Shown here: positions 11,702 to 23,735 of the stretch, in pieces
Numbering within the stretch: the stretch's first letter is position 1
Layout of the letters: every line of letters starts with the position of its first letter
NCBI GenBank assembly: GCA_024752435.1
Contig: CP103024.1
Location: forward strand, 248,001-312,000
Reading direction: 5' to 3'
DNA from: Allantophomopsis cytisporea
Lineage: Eukaryota; Ascomycota; Leotiomycetes; Phacidiales; Phacidiaceae
DNA: 64,000 nucleotides
Made by a program: the position numbers and the translations under genes
The notes under the pieces: generated by a model
Database searches by the model: none
The model's input: the letters and a program-made list of their open reading frames with translations, nothing else
What the model was told of the DNA's origin: nothing

Positions 11702-12742
11702 TGTATCGGTATGGGGATCAAGGTGTCGATGGGTTTGTCGTTGGTCGTTGTCGCGCCGTCACTCTCTATCTGCGTCAACCTCGAGATCGAATTGTCGCCC
11801 AGCCGAATTTCTAGGGTTTAGACCTCTAAAAGGCAATTTGCGCTAGGCGGAATAGGCAAGCACGGTTTTGTGAAAAAATGAAAAAATTCCTTGTGGCCTT
11901 GCAGTCGCTTAGAAGTATTAAGGCTGCACAACCGACCACAGGTTTTTCAGTGCACGTGACACCATATCCACCCAGTCAAACCTTATGTCGCATTCATCCG
12001 AGGTCCACTCTTCTTTCACTGCACCATGTATCTTGATCATCTTGCTCTTTGAGGTGGTATTTGATAGTTTTCGGGATTCCGGTCAACTAGTATCATCTTC
12101 TACTCTGTAACGAACATACATTAAGTTTATAATAAACCTATAACAAATTGAAAATGTTCTCACTCGAGAATTATAATCATTTGCTCTCCTAATTCACAAC
12201 TAGTCTTGTTTTATATCTTCCTGTTGTCAGCAACCACATCCCTGCATTGATGATAGGCCGCCAAGATACATCTCTTCTCACATTGTGGTATGATCTTTTC
12301 ATCCAAACAACCGTTTGCAAAATCTCCTTAATTACTTAGTAGCTACTCTGTTTTGAAAAAATGGCTCGTAAACGGAAGAGCAAGAAGAGAGTGGTAAGCC
12401 TTGTTCATTTCTTAGCCGTCAGCCTTGATGTTTCGAATATTATGCTATGGTTGACACAAACATTTGTTATGTTTCTCAAATTCCCCCTTGAAAGTCAAAA
12501 TCGTCATAAGGTCGAATTGTCAATGTGGTAGTCCAGCTGTTGCTGATGTTACTCCTCGACATGCCAATGCAAGGGTTGGAGTCGAATTGCATACCATTAT
12601 CTCCCTACCTCAGCTTTGGACGTGTTGACAAGCCCTCCAACAGGCACCGTTATTGACTCCATAACAATGGCCTCTTTTCAACCTTCTTCACTTCTCAGTT
12701 TCTCAAGCCTATTTCCAATCCATCTTTACTCCGAAGTCGAAA
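11702..12742. promoter_or_regulatory. Divergent intergenic region between RPL13 and the membrane-protein gene
   Basis: It holds the RPL13 promoter on the left and the flank of the membrane-protein gene on the right. A CACGTG palindrome occurs at 11953-11958. A short ATG frame at 12361 (MARKRKSKKRV) runs into a GTAAGC donor-like site, but I could not build an in-frame second exon for it. Confidence 0.5.
11812..11821 (-). promoter_or_regulatory. Telobox-like motif upstream of RPL13
   Basis: TAGGGTTTAG on the plus strand (CTAAACCCTA reading with the gene) lies about 110 bp upstream of the RPL13 ATG. Telomere-repeat-like boxes bound by Tbf1/Rap1-type factors are common in fungal ribosomal-protein promoters. 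Function is inferred. Confidence 0.45.
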
Positions 12743-14156
12743 ATGATCATGGCGAGAAACAATGGGTTCTGGCGATATGTGCGTTCAGTGACAAGCCTGC
12801 TTACAACTCAGCAGTCGAAACCAAATCCTCATGTAGTCTCAAAGAATTCGTCTCATGGAGTCTCTTTACGGACCATTGCTCTGATAATCCTTCCTTTGCT
12901 ATCTCTTGCAGGCCTTTATGGTACTATGGTGCTGTCAAGTACCAATGGAACATTCAAACAAGTCGTCAGTCTTATTTCGCAAGAGAATCCATCATGGCCA
13001 GGTACAGAAGAACCACTTATCAGGACTTTCACTGGAGTCAAAGCTGTTGATCGTCAACTTTCCATATTGACCACCTTCTTCTGCCCTGTTGCTGATGGTC
13101 ATACTGCTGCCATCAGAGGATTCAGCTTTTTTGGTTTGGGTCAATTTGGAGCTGTTTGGGCCATACTGGTTATGGAGAGCTTGAGAAAAGGAAACTCGGG
13201 AAAGCTCGTTAGCTTGTAAGCCACCAGCTTCCAACTGTGTGTTATACTAACAGACATGTAGTATTGGTACGGTGGGATTTCTTATCCAGAACATATCTTA
13301 TACGGTCACGGTTCCGCTGTACTTATGGCTTCATCTCTTGACCTCACCGACGGCGAAATCATTTCCGTCGACTCACGCCAACACTGTGTTGATGATATCG
13401 AATATCGACCTTACTGTTCTCCCAATATCTATCATCTTAGGATATGGTGTTCCCACAGTTCTGATGGGTCTCTCGTACCCTGAAACAGTATCTCTAAGCA
13501 CCCACCAAAAGCTCATAGCCTTCTGGCAACCATTTCCACTGTGGACAGTCTTAATTCATTGGATCCTCACCAAAACCATTACCAAGGTCACAGAGCAGCG
13601 CAAGAAGGACAACTCAGCTACAAGATCAACACCCAACTCACCCTCAACATCCTACCTTAGAGCAGCACGCATGTTCTACCTCTCAACCCTCATCCTCACC
13701 ATGGCGACTCACCTCCCGGTCCTCCTTGTCGCCCTCCTCCCATCCCAACTTCTATCCTACGCCAGTTCCAACTTCGCTATATTCACCAAGCCCAGCTTCG
13801 CCGACATCTACATCCCGCCTTTGCCTCTTACCAGCCACAAAGCAAACACCCTCGCCGAAGGATCTATGATCTTCTTACAATGGGATCTCTACATCGGCTC
13901 GGCGGCATGCTTGCTCTGGGGACTCGTGCTACATCGAAACGCCGTCTCGGAGAAGACGATCGTCGACCCGAATAATTCCTTGCCTGTCTATCGAGAGCTT
14001 CTTGCAGGCGAGACGAGGAAGAGGGTTAATGAGAGGAGGAAGTTGGCTGCTAAGGTTGCAGTCTGGACGATTCTTGGGGGCCCCATTGGGGCGTTGACGA
14101 TTTTGTTGTGGGAGAGGGATGAAATTGTCAAGCAGAAGATTAAGCAAGGCATTTGA
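12743..14156 (+). CDS. Multi-pass integral membrane protein, function unknown
   Basis: Two exons, 12743-13215 and 13262-14156, 455 residues; the codon split by the intron gives Phe. I count about six to eight hydrophobic helices: one near residue 50, one after a DRQLSILTTFFCPVADG loop, then pairs in the second exon. A short basic C-terminus follows. The motif of a conserved aromatic/acidic loop followed by GFSFFGLGQFGAVWAILVMES resembles uncharacterised fungal membrane proteins that are sometimes found near secondary-metabolite genes. No biosynthetic neighbours are present here. The start at 12743 is chosen because it is the first ATG of the frame; ATG 12749 is equally possible. No transport or catalytic motif was recognised. 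Confidence 0.75.
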
Positions 14157-15844
14157 GTTGGTGTGGATGGGATTTCGACTGGTCATGTGATGTTGATTCT
14201 TTACACGTCGTATTATATATTGTTCTATAGGTTGGACGTTGGTTTTGTGATTTCACTTGAACGAAACACGCTGCATCTTCTGTTTATTGCAAAATTCCAC
14301 GATTTCTCGAGAGCAATCAAGCATGTTTAGAAGCACAAAATGTCAACTCGTGCGATGTTTGTATTTCCAAAGCTATTTTGTGATCAGAATTCCATGATGA
14401 TACTCATATGCTACTACGAACCACCGTAGAATGTATATATAGCACTGATTTAACTCACGGCTTGAGTAATTACGTAACTAGATTAAATAGTTCTGAGTCT
14501 CTGAACAACTGTACATCTGTAAGTAGCTGTACCACTCTCAATAGCTTCTCAGCTCTAAATGACCATAGTCTTGTATAATTTCAGGACTCTGTCTGAATGT
14601 ATGCTTTAGAGTCCCGAATAAGCATACAGTTTTCGAAATATGAAGCTTATAATAATTGTAAAGCTCCTAATACCCTAGTTACTTTACATTTCTCTGTGAT
14701 GAGATGTGTATCATGGTTATTGAAAGCGTATATATACTGTCTGTGTGGTCTGTTATGAGAGACTAGGCGATTACAAGAAAACTCAATTCGGAAGAAAGAG
14801 ACTTCGAAAGAAGAAGCATTGCTCAAGGGATAGAATGTTTGGTTATCAAGTAACTTAGCACGGATTCAGAGCACTGCATAATTTTGTTCAATTTCCAGAC
14901 CTGGCTTATCTGTCGAAGAACATCTACATAATAACTTGACACAGTTTGCGAGCTTTCAATATACATAAACAAATAGATAGCATGGTTCACTTGTGTTTGT
15001 TTACTCTCGTTGGTACATAACAATGACAGTACACAAAGCTTCTCACATACACGTGTCTAAGCAGTTGTACCTCTATGCACATAGCAACCAACACTCACAT
15101 ATATCATCACTACTTTCCTTGGAGACAAACAAACAAGCATACACATACAGCTGAAAGCCCCAGTAGTGAATGAAGTCAAATACATATAAATCACATGAAG
15201 CAAACTCTTCTTCAAGTCATGGCACAAGGCCACGATCTCAATGAAAAGAAAAAAAAGTTCCCATAGGGATGCAATCAAAAATTCCGCCAGCGAAGACCCC
15301 GAAGGATATTCGACGCTGATCAACTCCGCGCTGTGCAATGCAGGTCTCTCAGCGTGCAATCCCCAATGCATGAGCTGGGGACGGCCCGACAAGGTAAGTA
15401 TGAAGTTTTGAAGAGGGTGCGGGAAAGGCCTCAATTTATAGAGATTCTGAGATGGACTCGCTTAACATCGTTTACACTCGCTTACCAAAATTTGGTCGTG
15501 TTTGCTTTGTGTTTGCTCAGCCCGCTTAGGTACGAGGCTGGATGAGGCGCCGTGTGTTGCCCTCGATCTCTATGCCTAATGCGCAAGGCATGAACAGCGA
15601 GGTGCATCGGCCTTGATAAGGCCGTGTGCAGGAATTCGCTTAGATAGAGATTGAGACTCGTGCTGCATCTGTACAACTTTTTTGAAAGTGACGCGCTCCA
15701 TACTCGACTGAATCGTATCCAAGAACATCAACCGCGTTCGTACTTACAAACTCCCTTTTCCCACTTTCACTATCAACACCACTATCAACATCACTCACAA
15801 CCTTTCCAATACGTAATACAACTTGCAATACACAAAGACACATA
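14157..15844. other. Intergenic region between the membrane protein and TRF4
   Basis: About 1.7 kb. The part from 14200 to 15050 is A/T-rich with no open frame of interest. The right 150 bp is a C/A-rich leader with a repeated CACTATCAACA motif just before the TRF4 start. No gene supported. Confidence 0.5.
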
Positions 15845-18143
15845 ATGTCCAGACAGCCTCCTCTACCGCCAGGTCCCCCGCCGCCTCCAGGCTATGGCGA
15901 TTCATATCGACCAGGTCAACAAAACTACCAATTTGGTCAGAATTCGGCTTCCAACCGCGGCAATGATATGTACAAATTCGGTGGTAACAATCAACGCACT
16001 GACCGTGGTCCATCAAGAGACTTTGACTACCGATCCGTTCCTCCTCCAGGATTAAGTTCCAACGGCGGCGACTCCTACCGACCTTCGGATGGTGGTTTCT
16101 CTTTTCGTCAACCTCCACCACCAGGTGTTGATTTCTCCCAAGGAGACAGCTATAGACCAAATCCTGGCTTGAGGCAACGTCCACGCGATCGTCGAGCCGG
16201 TGATCGTGGTCGAGGACGTGGTGGTTACCGTGGACGCGCTTCGAAAAGAGCTTCTGATCGACCGATGCTCAATTCAACTCGCGCCCCTACCCCAGAGCTC
16301 ATGCCTGGTATGGACGAAGACGAAGCTGCTGCCGTCAGATTTCGAGACCTAGACGACGTTTCAGACAGTGAGGAAGCAGAGATGGAGATGTCTTCCGAGG
16401 ATGAAGACCAGGAGGACGGAGAAGAACAACCACGCAAGAAGCAAGCTCGCGTCGACACTAAAGTCGCTGCTGATGGTGATTCCGTTCCTCGCTGGTCCAA
16501 TCCTGATCCATACACAGCATTACCACCACCAGATGAGTCTCAGAGAAAGAAGAAGGATGTTGTCAAGTTGATTCGCAAAGCTCGTGTAGTTGCCTCGGGT
16601 GATGAAACTGCAAAGTCAGAAGCTGCTGCTGATGATTTTATTTCGTTCGATTTCGGCGACGAGGAGGAGCAACCAGAAGAAGAATCTGACGATGGATCCG
16701 AACGAAGTATACCTGCCGGTGCACCAACGGGACCTCGATTCAGTCATCGAGATCACATCCAAGGTTCACCGTCACAACTTCCGCCTAACGATTCTTCTAC
16801 AACTACACCTGTTTCGAAAAAACCAGATAATGACTCGGCTCTCGGTAGTCGTAAACGCACTCATGATGATGAAATTAAACCACCACCATTCATCGCGTCA
16901 TTCAAGGCAAGCAGATTTCCATCTAAGGGCGCAATTGCAAGCGAATGGAAAAAGAACTCCATGACCGATCCCACACCTTGGTGTCAGATTGACCATTCAA
17001 AGACAGAGCTCGTTGGTTTACGGTAAGAATTCTATTTATCATAGGATTACAATAGCTGATCAGTTTAGTCTTCATAAGGAAATAATGGATTTCTATGAAC
17101 ATTTTAAACCACGCGATTTTGAGGAAGAGATTCGTCACAGACTTGTCTCCAACCTCCGCGAGTTTGTCAGGAATGAGATCGGGGATGCCGATATCCGATG
17201 CTTTGGTTCATTCCCTGCTGGGTTATATCTACCAACCGCCGACATGGATCTTGTTTTGGTTTCGGATACATACATGAAAGGCGGTCGACCACGATATGAC
17301 AGCAAGAACACTCTTTACAAGTTCCGTCAAATGCTTGAGAGAGAAGGCATTGCCGCCAAAAACTCCACAGAAGTCATTGCTAAGGCGAAAGTTCCACTTG
17401 TTAAATATGTTGACCGTTTGACTGGTCTCAAGGTTGACGTATCATTCGAGAACGATACCGGTATCATTGCAAACAAGACTTTCCAGGATTGGAGAAACGA
17501 GTTTCCTGCTATGCCTGTCCTAGCAACACTGATCAAGCAGTTCTTGGCAATGAGAGGTCTCAATGAGCCTGTTAATGGTGGTATTGGTGGTTTCACCGTC
17601 ACTTGTCTGGTTGTAAGTATGCTGCAGACCATGCCACAAGTCCAAAGCCGCAATCTTATCCCAGAGCACAATCTCGGAGAAATGTTGATGGAATTCTTCA
17701 ATCTTTATGGTAAAAAATTCAATGCAAACGTTACTGCCATTCAGTTTGATCCACCTGGCCTTGTTCCAAAGGTAAGTCACATCCCGTGCTGAGCCTGAGT
17801 TTACGCAGAATTCTAACAAAAGCAGAGTCGCATTCAAAGCCAGGTCTATAACAAGCCCTCGAATATCACCAAGTTTTCTATCATCGATCCCAATAATCCT
17901 TCTAACGACATAGCTGGAGGTTCCTCCAACACTCGCACTATTATCGACGCCTTTGCCGCGGCGCACGATGACTTGCAAAAGACTATGGCGGCTATCTACA
18001 CCTCGCAGACACGTGTCAGTGGCTCTATCCTAGGCTGTGTTATCGGAGGCAATTACCGCTCCTTTGACCTCCAGCGTGAGCATTTGCTTCATATCTATGA
18101 ACGTTTGGGTCCTGTTGATGGAAAAGACGAGCGAAGATTCTAG
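15845..18143 (+). CDS. TRF4: Non-canonical poly(A) polymerase, TRF4/Cid14/PAPD5 family (TRAMP complex)
   Basis: Three exons: 15845-17022, 17069-17771 and 17826-18143, 732 residues. The enzyme adds short poly(A) tails to aberrant nuclear RNAs, marking them for the exosome as part of TRAMP. The first 390 residues are disordered: proline-rich repeats (PPPG, GDSYRP), an RGG-type stretch (GDRGRGRGGYRGR), then acidic blocks. The nucleotidyltransferase core begins RLHKEIMDFYEHF. It shows GSFPAGLYLPTADMD with catalytic Asp at about 451 and 453 and the third Asp at about 516 (LKVDVSF). The PAP-associated domain carries DPNNPSNDIAGGSSN in the last exon, as in TRF4 proteins. The gene converges on the IDO gene. 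Confidence 0.95.
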
Positions 18144-19117
18144 GTGCGCAATATGGTCCTTTGGTGGAAAGTATGGATAGTGGTATATGGTCTATGGTTT
18201 GGTTTGGTTGGTGCACATAGGTGTTTGCATATTGCATAAGGGTTTGCGTTGGTGTGGTGCTAACTGAACTGGTATACCCAAGGCGTTCTGTTCGAGTCTC
18301 AAGTATCCCCTCCCTCTTGCTGCTGCAAACTAGCTGCATTTCTCGGCGAGATTCACACTGGGCTTCTTTTTTTCTTTTTCTTTCTTATCGCTCTTGCAAA
18401 GAGTCTCATGTACTATATTGCGACCACAGTCACGATTCACGGTTACGATAGCATTCGATGATCCAAGTCGTGGACACTTATCGTGGTCTACTTGCTTACC
18501 TACCTTTGCTGGCGCAGCGCTGCCCTTATGGCGGCTGGCAGGCCTTAAGTTCGAGATTCACACACCCTTTTCTCTCTCTTTTCCTCTTTCCCTGCAACTC
18601 TTCTTTTGTGATTGGTTTTCGTGGTGTTAATAGTCCAGCAGGTTCAACATCTTTTGCTTCAACTAATCTCACCCGTGAAGGTTGCTTTGGCTTTGCCTCG
18701 TGGAGTTGGCTTGGGGTGTGGGCCTCGGGGCGTGAAATCGTTCGGTTGCTGGGCTTGCCTGGTGCTGTGACGCTGTTGACGTGCCGGCTTATGTCGGTCT
18801 TCTTTCTCATTGGATCTGCGCTTTATGCGCGGGTTTGAAGAGGAGTTTTGGATCATGGGGTTTGTTGTCTATTTTGATTGGCTTGGGAATATTGTTGTGA
18901 TGTCGTGTTTTGTGCTTTTGTCTTGGTCCGGAAGGATTAGTGAGCGTGGGCTTGTTATTGAGCGTAGTCTTCGTCGAGCACAGAATTATCAAGGAACTAA
19001 GAATACACACACACACACACATATATATAGAATTGTAAAGGATTTCATCTTGAACTATTTGAACACCAGTAAACCCGCAAAAATAACAAGGAGACGTCTG
19101 ATAATCCGAATGATCCA
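18144..19117. other. Convergent intergenic region, TRF4 and IDO 3' flanks
   Basis: No gene supported. T/C-rich 18300-18650. An AC dinucleotide run followed by ATATATAT lies at about 19006-19030. Confidence 0.5.
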
Positions 19118-20564
19118 CTACTTCTGTACGCCTCTCTCCTTGCAGTACTTCTCGACCTCCTTCATTAAAGTGTCCCTTTGAGCAACAGCGTTAAACATGA
19201 TATCATCACAGTCCTTCAAGTCCTTTCCAGCGCCCTCCCAAACATTAACCATCTCATCCATAACAGCAATAAGCTGGTTAGGCAACCAAGTGACAATTGG
19301 CGAGCCACCAGTAGCAACCGGATGAGTGGTCTTCTTCAAGATGTACTCACGAGTGAAGCACCAATGTCTCCATCTGAAGTCCCGCACTTGATTCAAGATC
19401 TGCAAGTACAAACTGGCACTGCTCTTCTCAGCCAGTGCATAACTCTTGAGATCGATCGCCTGCGAGCGCTCATTGACCCACTCAAGAAATTCGCGATGGT
19501 TTCCTGGGCGGTAGTTACGGAAGTCCTTGAGGATGGCGGTGAGCGGGGTAGCAGGCATGGAGATCTGGAGCAAGTTGTCACACAGCGGAATCATGCTGTC
19601 ATTTGCACCGGACTCGCCACGGAAGGAGAGTGGTTCCTCAGAGACTCCTTCGTAGACCACGCCGTGCGGGAACATGGACTGGGACGTGATGCCGAAAATG
19701 AAGGTGCGGAAGGAGACGTAGTCGTTGGGCTTGGACTTCTTCCACATGCTGTCCATCACTGCATTGACCTTTGTCATGGCTTGGACTACTTTCGACATGC
19801 CCACGTCGAAGGCCGCGCGATCCTTGGCTGCGCAGGCTGAGAGTGCTGAGGACACTCCATCGACAAGTGGCCCCGAGTTCTGCACCATGTCGACGTGCAC
19901 GAGCACGAAGCCAGCTTCTGATGAGCTTGGGTCAAGGCCGTGCTCGAAGGCGCGGATGAGGCGCAGGTTGGAGTACTCAAGACCCTTCTTTGGATCTTCA
20001 AGGCGATAGTTGAAGAGAGCATATGATCCAGCATACTCCATGAATGGCTTGAAACCAGCACTAATGACTATTAGTGATTGTTATTTGTTATCAAGCAATG
20101 TTATAGACTTACAGCTCAGCACATCTTGAAATTGGTAAAGAGATGTTCTTAGGAAGTGTTTGACGTCCAAGACCATAAGGCTCGCCCTTCATGAACCTTT
20201 CGTGACATGGCTCAAGGAGGTATGCCGAAGCCAAGAAGGAGTAGTCACGGTAAAGAGCATTCTGAAGAGGAAGGTTGTCTCTGTACTTGTCGATGGATGA
20301 CGTGAGATCAGGAAGTTCCTTCAACACCGTCTCACCTAAAATACATTCGGCCAAGAGACCTGGCTGACCATCGGCTCTCTTGATAGGCATGCGAGTAAGG
20401 ATGGACTCGAGGATATCGAACTCTGCTGGCAGCGAGACGATAGGCTCTTGACGTGGAAGGAAACCACGGGTTGTGGACACCATGAATGCTGGGAGCCTAG
20501 TATCTTGGGGCAAAGTGTCGTTCAAGACATTGAAAGTGTCTGAGGGGGTAGAGATAGAGCCCAT
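19118..20564 (-). CDS. Indoleamine 2,3-dioxygenase
   Basis: Two exons, 20564-20113 and 20060-19118, 464 residues. This heme enzyme opens the indole ring of tryptophan to N-formylkynurenine, the entry to the kynurenine route and de novo NAD. Family features are visible. The N-terminal RGFLPRQEPIVSLPAEF region is followed by RCAEL.GFKPFMEYAGSYAL across the splice. The core has SFRGESGANDSMIPLCD, and the proximal heme-ligand histidine is at about residue 339 in RPGNHREFLEWV. The length fits fungal IDOs (BNA2-like). Filamentous ascomycetes often carry several IDO paralogues; I cannot tell which one this is, so I give no symbol. The cytosolic location is inferred from the lack of a signal sequence. 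Confidence 0.95.
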
Positions 20565-22051
20565 TGTGAAGAAGTAGAAGAGAAAATTTCGTTGTGGTGG
20601 AAAGGGTACAGAAAACAAGAGAGTGATGGGATGATTTGGAAGGAAGAAAGAGATTTCGGAGGATGTGTGGGAAAACCTGTCCTTATAACCAAACCTCTGC
20701 GGAGGCATTCCGGCCATGAGCCCGTGAACGCTCGAGACCTGGGAATGCCGAACTGATAAGAATGTCCCAAGTCCAATCAGAGCACTTGAATTACTGGTGA
20801 AGTCATAGAAACTTGCAGCTCGAAAGGCCGATCAACAACAACAATGGCGACGACGATGGCGACGACGACAGCGACGACATCACATAGAGGAGGACCGTAC
20901 ATGCTCTTGATAACGGGTATGGAGCCCGAAAAACATTTAGGAAAAAGGTAGCACCAACCTTGGGCTTCGCCGCTCTAGATTGAGGGGGTCTCAGGGACAT
21001 TTTCGCCATATTTCGAACTTTCGAAATTCTTGATATTGTTCATCGTTGGTATTGAGGCTCCCCAGATCAGCCAGAGCGGCTGGGATCGGATGATCTGTGC
21101 GTTCATGGGCCGGAATTCAGCTAGAGCGCTGTGGAATGACACCCAGGATAGTGCATGGTCACGACTACGCGATGCCTGACCAGGCACGAAACCCCACTTT
21201 TGTGCTATGACTTAAGGGTCCAACTCTACATATCGGTGGATCCCCTTGAACCAAGGGTGCCATTTCAGATGGCCGGAAGAGTAGCAGCCCTTGATTGAGT
21301 GGCCTTCTTCAGTTCGGGGGGATGTCGGGGTACCGGGTTGGTGATGAATGGTTGCGTGCGGCCAAACACACTTGCTTACTGTCAGCACGTGAGTACTGCT
21401 TTTGTACATACGACAATCTGTGCAGTTATTTATAAACATAGGTATCTGATTAACTCAATCGTCAACAATTACTGAAGACATTGAGAAAATTCATGTACTC
21501 GAAGTGGTTGAATCGTGTAGAGTAATCGTGCTATTTGTGGGTATTGAGAAGCGCTCAATTATTTCTTTGTTCAAGGCGGTTGAGAAGCTTTGAATAACTG
21601 AGAGTCTTACAATGATCGTAGGCCTCTGGAAAATTGAAGCTGCTTAAGATATCTCTAGGTGTCTGGACGATTGAAGTGTTCTTTGTAAACACGGCTGCAC
21701 AGAATATTAAGATGTTGAAAATGATCAGCACATTTAAATTAGTTCTCTTTCTGTAAATATCTTCAGAAAGCTTGAATAAAGTCTTCGGTCATTTTTAGTA
21801 ACAAAACATTCATAGTGAGTAAATATCACTGAACACAACGCAAACAATCATCCCACAAATGCTTGACTTAAGATGAGACTATATCATGACAGAAGACAAT
21901 GCAATTTTGATTCTGTAATTATGTCCATTCATTCCCACGGTATTCCCATTCCCGGTCCCAATCACCAGACCCAATCCCATCTCCCGTGGGTTCCCAAACT
22001 CCAAAACAAGCCCAACTCCGAAGAATGCAAAACCTCAGAGATGTGGCATCT
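20565..22051. other. Intergenic region between IDO and the CXC-rich protein gene
   Basis: About 1.5 kb: the IDO promoter lies at the left end, and A/T-rich sequence without open frames at about 21430-21900. Short minus-strand frames (for example 20803-21009) have no coding character that I can defend. No gene supported. Confidence 0.5.
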
Positions 22052-22424
22052 CTACTTCTGAGTAGTGAAGTCTGTCTCGGTTGGAAGAAGTCCACCATCA
22101 GCCGCCTTCTCGCAAGTGCACGCATCCTTTGGGCGAGCAGCACAGGCACAGAGATCACCGCTGGGGGTAATGTTCTCGGACGCAGCTCTCTCACAAGTAC
22201 ACTCGCCGGCAGCGCGAGCACGGCAGCTGCATCGTGGTCCGCTTACGGTGTTCTCGGTTGAGGCCTTGGAACAGGTGCAGGCGAGAGCAGATTGCTGGCC
22301 GCAGGAACACTTGGCTTGGGTGGCACTGGGTATGTAAGTATATGTTGGAAAGGGAATGGTTCTAGAAGACTTACCAGACACAAGTCTCACCAGACTTCTT
22401 GCAGCAGGATGTTGGGACGACCAT
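22052..22424 (-). CDS. Small cysteine-rich CXC-repeat protein (DUF7871-type)
   Basis: Two exons, 22424-22375 and 22325-22052, 107 residues. The first exon gives MVVPTSCCKKSGETCV and the split codon restores a Cys. The rest contains repeated Cys-X-Cys pairs (CSC, CTC, CSC, CTC, CAC, CTC) spaced by Ala/Gly/Ser-rich linkers, with a repeating TENTVSGPRCSC / SENITPSGDLCAC pattern. Such small CXC proteins are widespread in filamentous ascomycetes. Paired cysteines recall metallothioneins and suggest thiolate metal binding, but no function is established to my knowledge. There is no signal peptide. The intron-internal frame extended upstream gives a false start; the spliced start is supported by the conserved CC/C pattern. 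Confidence 0.85.
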
Positions 22425-23216
22425 TTTGAAGGTTGAAGAGGGGTTGATATTTGTTGGAAGAGGTTGGAAGGTACTTTGAGATTTTTCGAAAGTTGTTTGA
22501 AAGTGGTTATTGAACTCTGGAATGATTGATGATGAGATTCACATATGGGATGTTAACTGACTTTATATCATTCACAGATGGCCATTATATGGCGAGGCTG
22601 AAAGTTGATGACGGAGGGAGATGGTCATCAACAATGAAAGTACGCTGATTGGCTGGGGACTGACGGATCTGGAGATGCTTAGCCTCACAGAAGTCTTGGA
22701 AATTCATAGGTAGCCAATCACAGTGCAGCTGTTGTCAATGTTGACCCTGAGCACATGACACTTCCCTGCGCTTCTCGTCTGCTTGTCAATCATGTCGTTC
22801 TTCAGTGGTCAGATCGGAAAATGAAAACAGGTGACTCTCGTTCCATTCAGACTCATGGATGAGACTCATGGATGACTCCGTTTTCTTCGTTGTTTCCATC
22901 GGGTGGGTCAGTTCTCCAACATGTATACATGCCTTAGGCCAAGGTTCAAATCATCAGGCAACAAATCAGGTGACTGATATCGTGACTTTCCGTTCTTCTT
23001 CCGTCCGTTGCCGATCAATGAACCCTTGCAGAGACGATGTCTTTGATTGCAAGCTGCTGACTGACTCGACTCTCGCCTCGGAACTCTGCGAGCTTGAGTG
23101 CATAGTTCACTCGAATACGAAAGACCGACCTTCTGAAAAGGCTTGTACGAACGATACTCGAATGTTCCCTACCTACCTACACAAACAGCATCAAGCAGTG
23201 GGATGCCGAATACATC
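22425..23216. other. Intergenic region upstream of the CXC-rich protein gene
   Basis: About 790 bp with the promoter of the CXC protein at the left, including T/G-rich sequence at 22440-22560. No gene supported; the open frame at 22859-23269 has no coding signature that I recognise. Confidence 0.45.
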
Positions 23217-23696
23217 TTATATTAAACAGAAGAATACCAGACGGCGTGATTCACTGGGTTTCTTACTAATCGTTACTCTGCTTGGTCTCGTATTTTCATG
23301 GATTTCTTTCATCAAGCTGCTGTGCCTGGACCTTATCGCTACCAATACTCTAGATAATGCGTCATCACCAGTATCTACATGCCTCATTTCGCCCAGCGTC
23401 CTTCCTTGGGCCAGGATGACAACAAGGTCTACCTGCAAGCTATCTACACTTCTACTCCACCGAAAATCTGCGCAGATCGCCGTGCACAGCATTGGAAGTC
23501 AATCATTCGTGAGTACGGAGTAGGCAGACAAATAAGATGAACTAATGTAGCTGTATGCGATTGTACCTGCCATGCAGCCGGATCTCCATAACCTACCTGG
23601 TAAACCGAGCACAAGGTAGCTCTTATCCCCGCGCTCAATTGCCTCAGCATTCTCTTCATAAACAAGTTGTTTCCCAATGATTTCAGAGGTTGGCAT
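23217..23696 (-). CDS. Possible small spliced gene, or relic, head-to-head with the carboxypeptidase gene
   Basis: A two-exon model, 23696-23567 and 23467-23217, keeps frame and gives 126 residues starting MPTSEIIGKQLVYEENAEAI and continuing GDKSYLVLGLPGRLWRSG. The second exon contains QVDLVVILAQGRTLGEMRHV. The donor is GTACAA and the acceptor GCGCAG. The amino-acid make-up looks like real protein on both sides of the splice, which is why I list it. I recognise no family. Its ATG is only 39 bp from the divergent carboxypeptidase ATG, leaving almost no room for a promoter, so it may be a decayed gene or a gene with overlapping leaders. Confidence 0.33.
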
Positions 23697-23735
23697 TCTG
23701 TTCACTCTCAATATCTGTCACATATCTTTGTAAGC

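Noticed and set aside
12361..12626. Small gene starting MARKRKSKKRV with a GTAAGC donor and a downstream Cys-containing frame (SNCQCGSPAVADV)
   Set aside because: No acceptor joins the two parts in frame, and the first exon resembles nothing specific; it may be leader sequence.
18458..18838. Hydrophobic open frame between TRF4 and IDO
   Set aside because: T-rich 3' flanking DNA gives Leu/Phe-rich translation; no start context, splice or family support.
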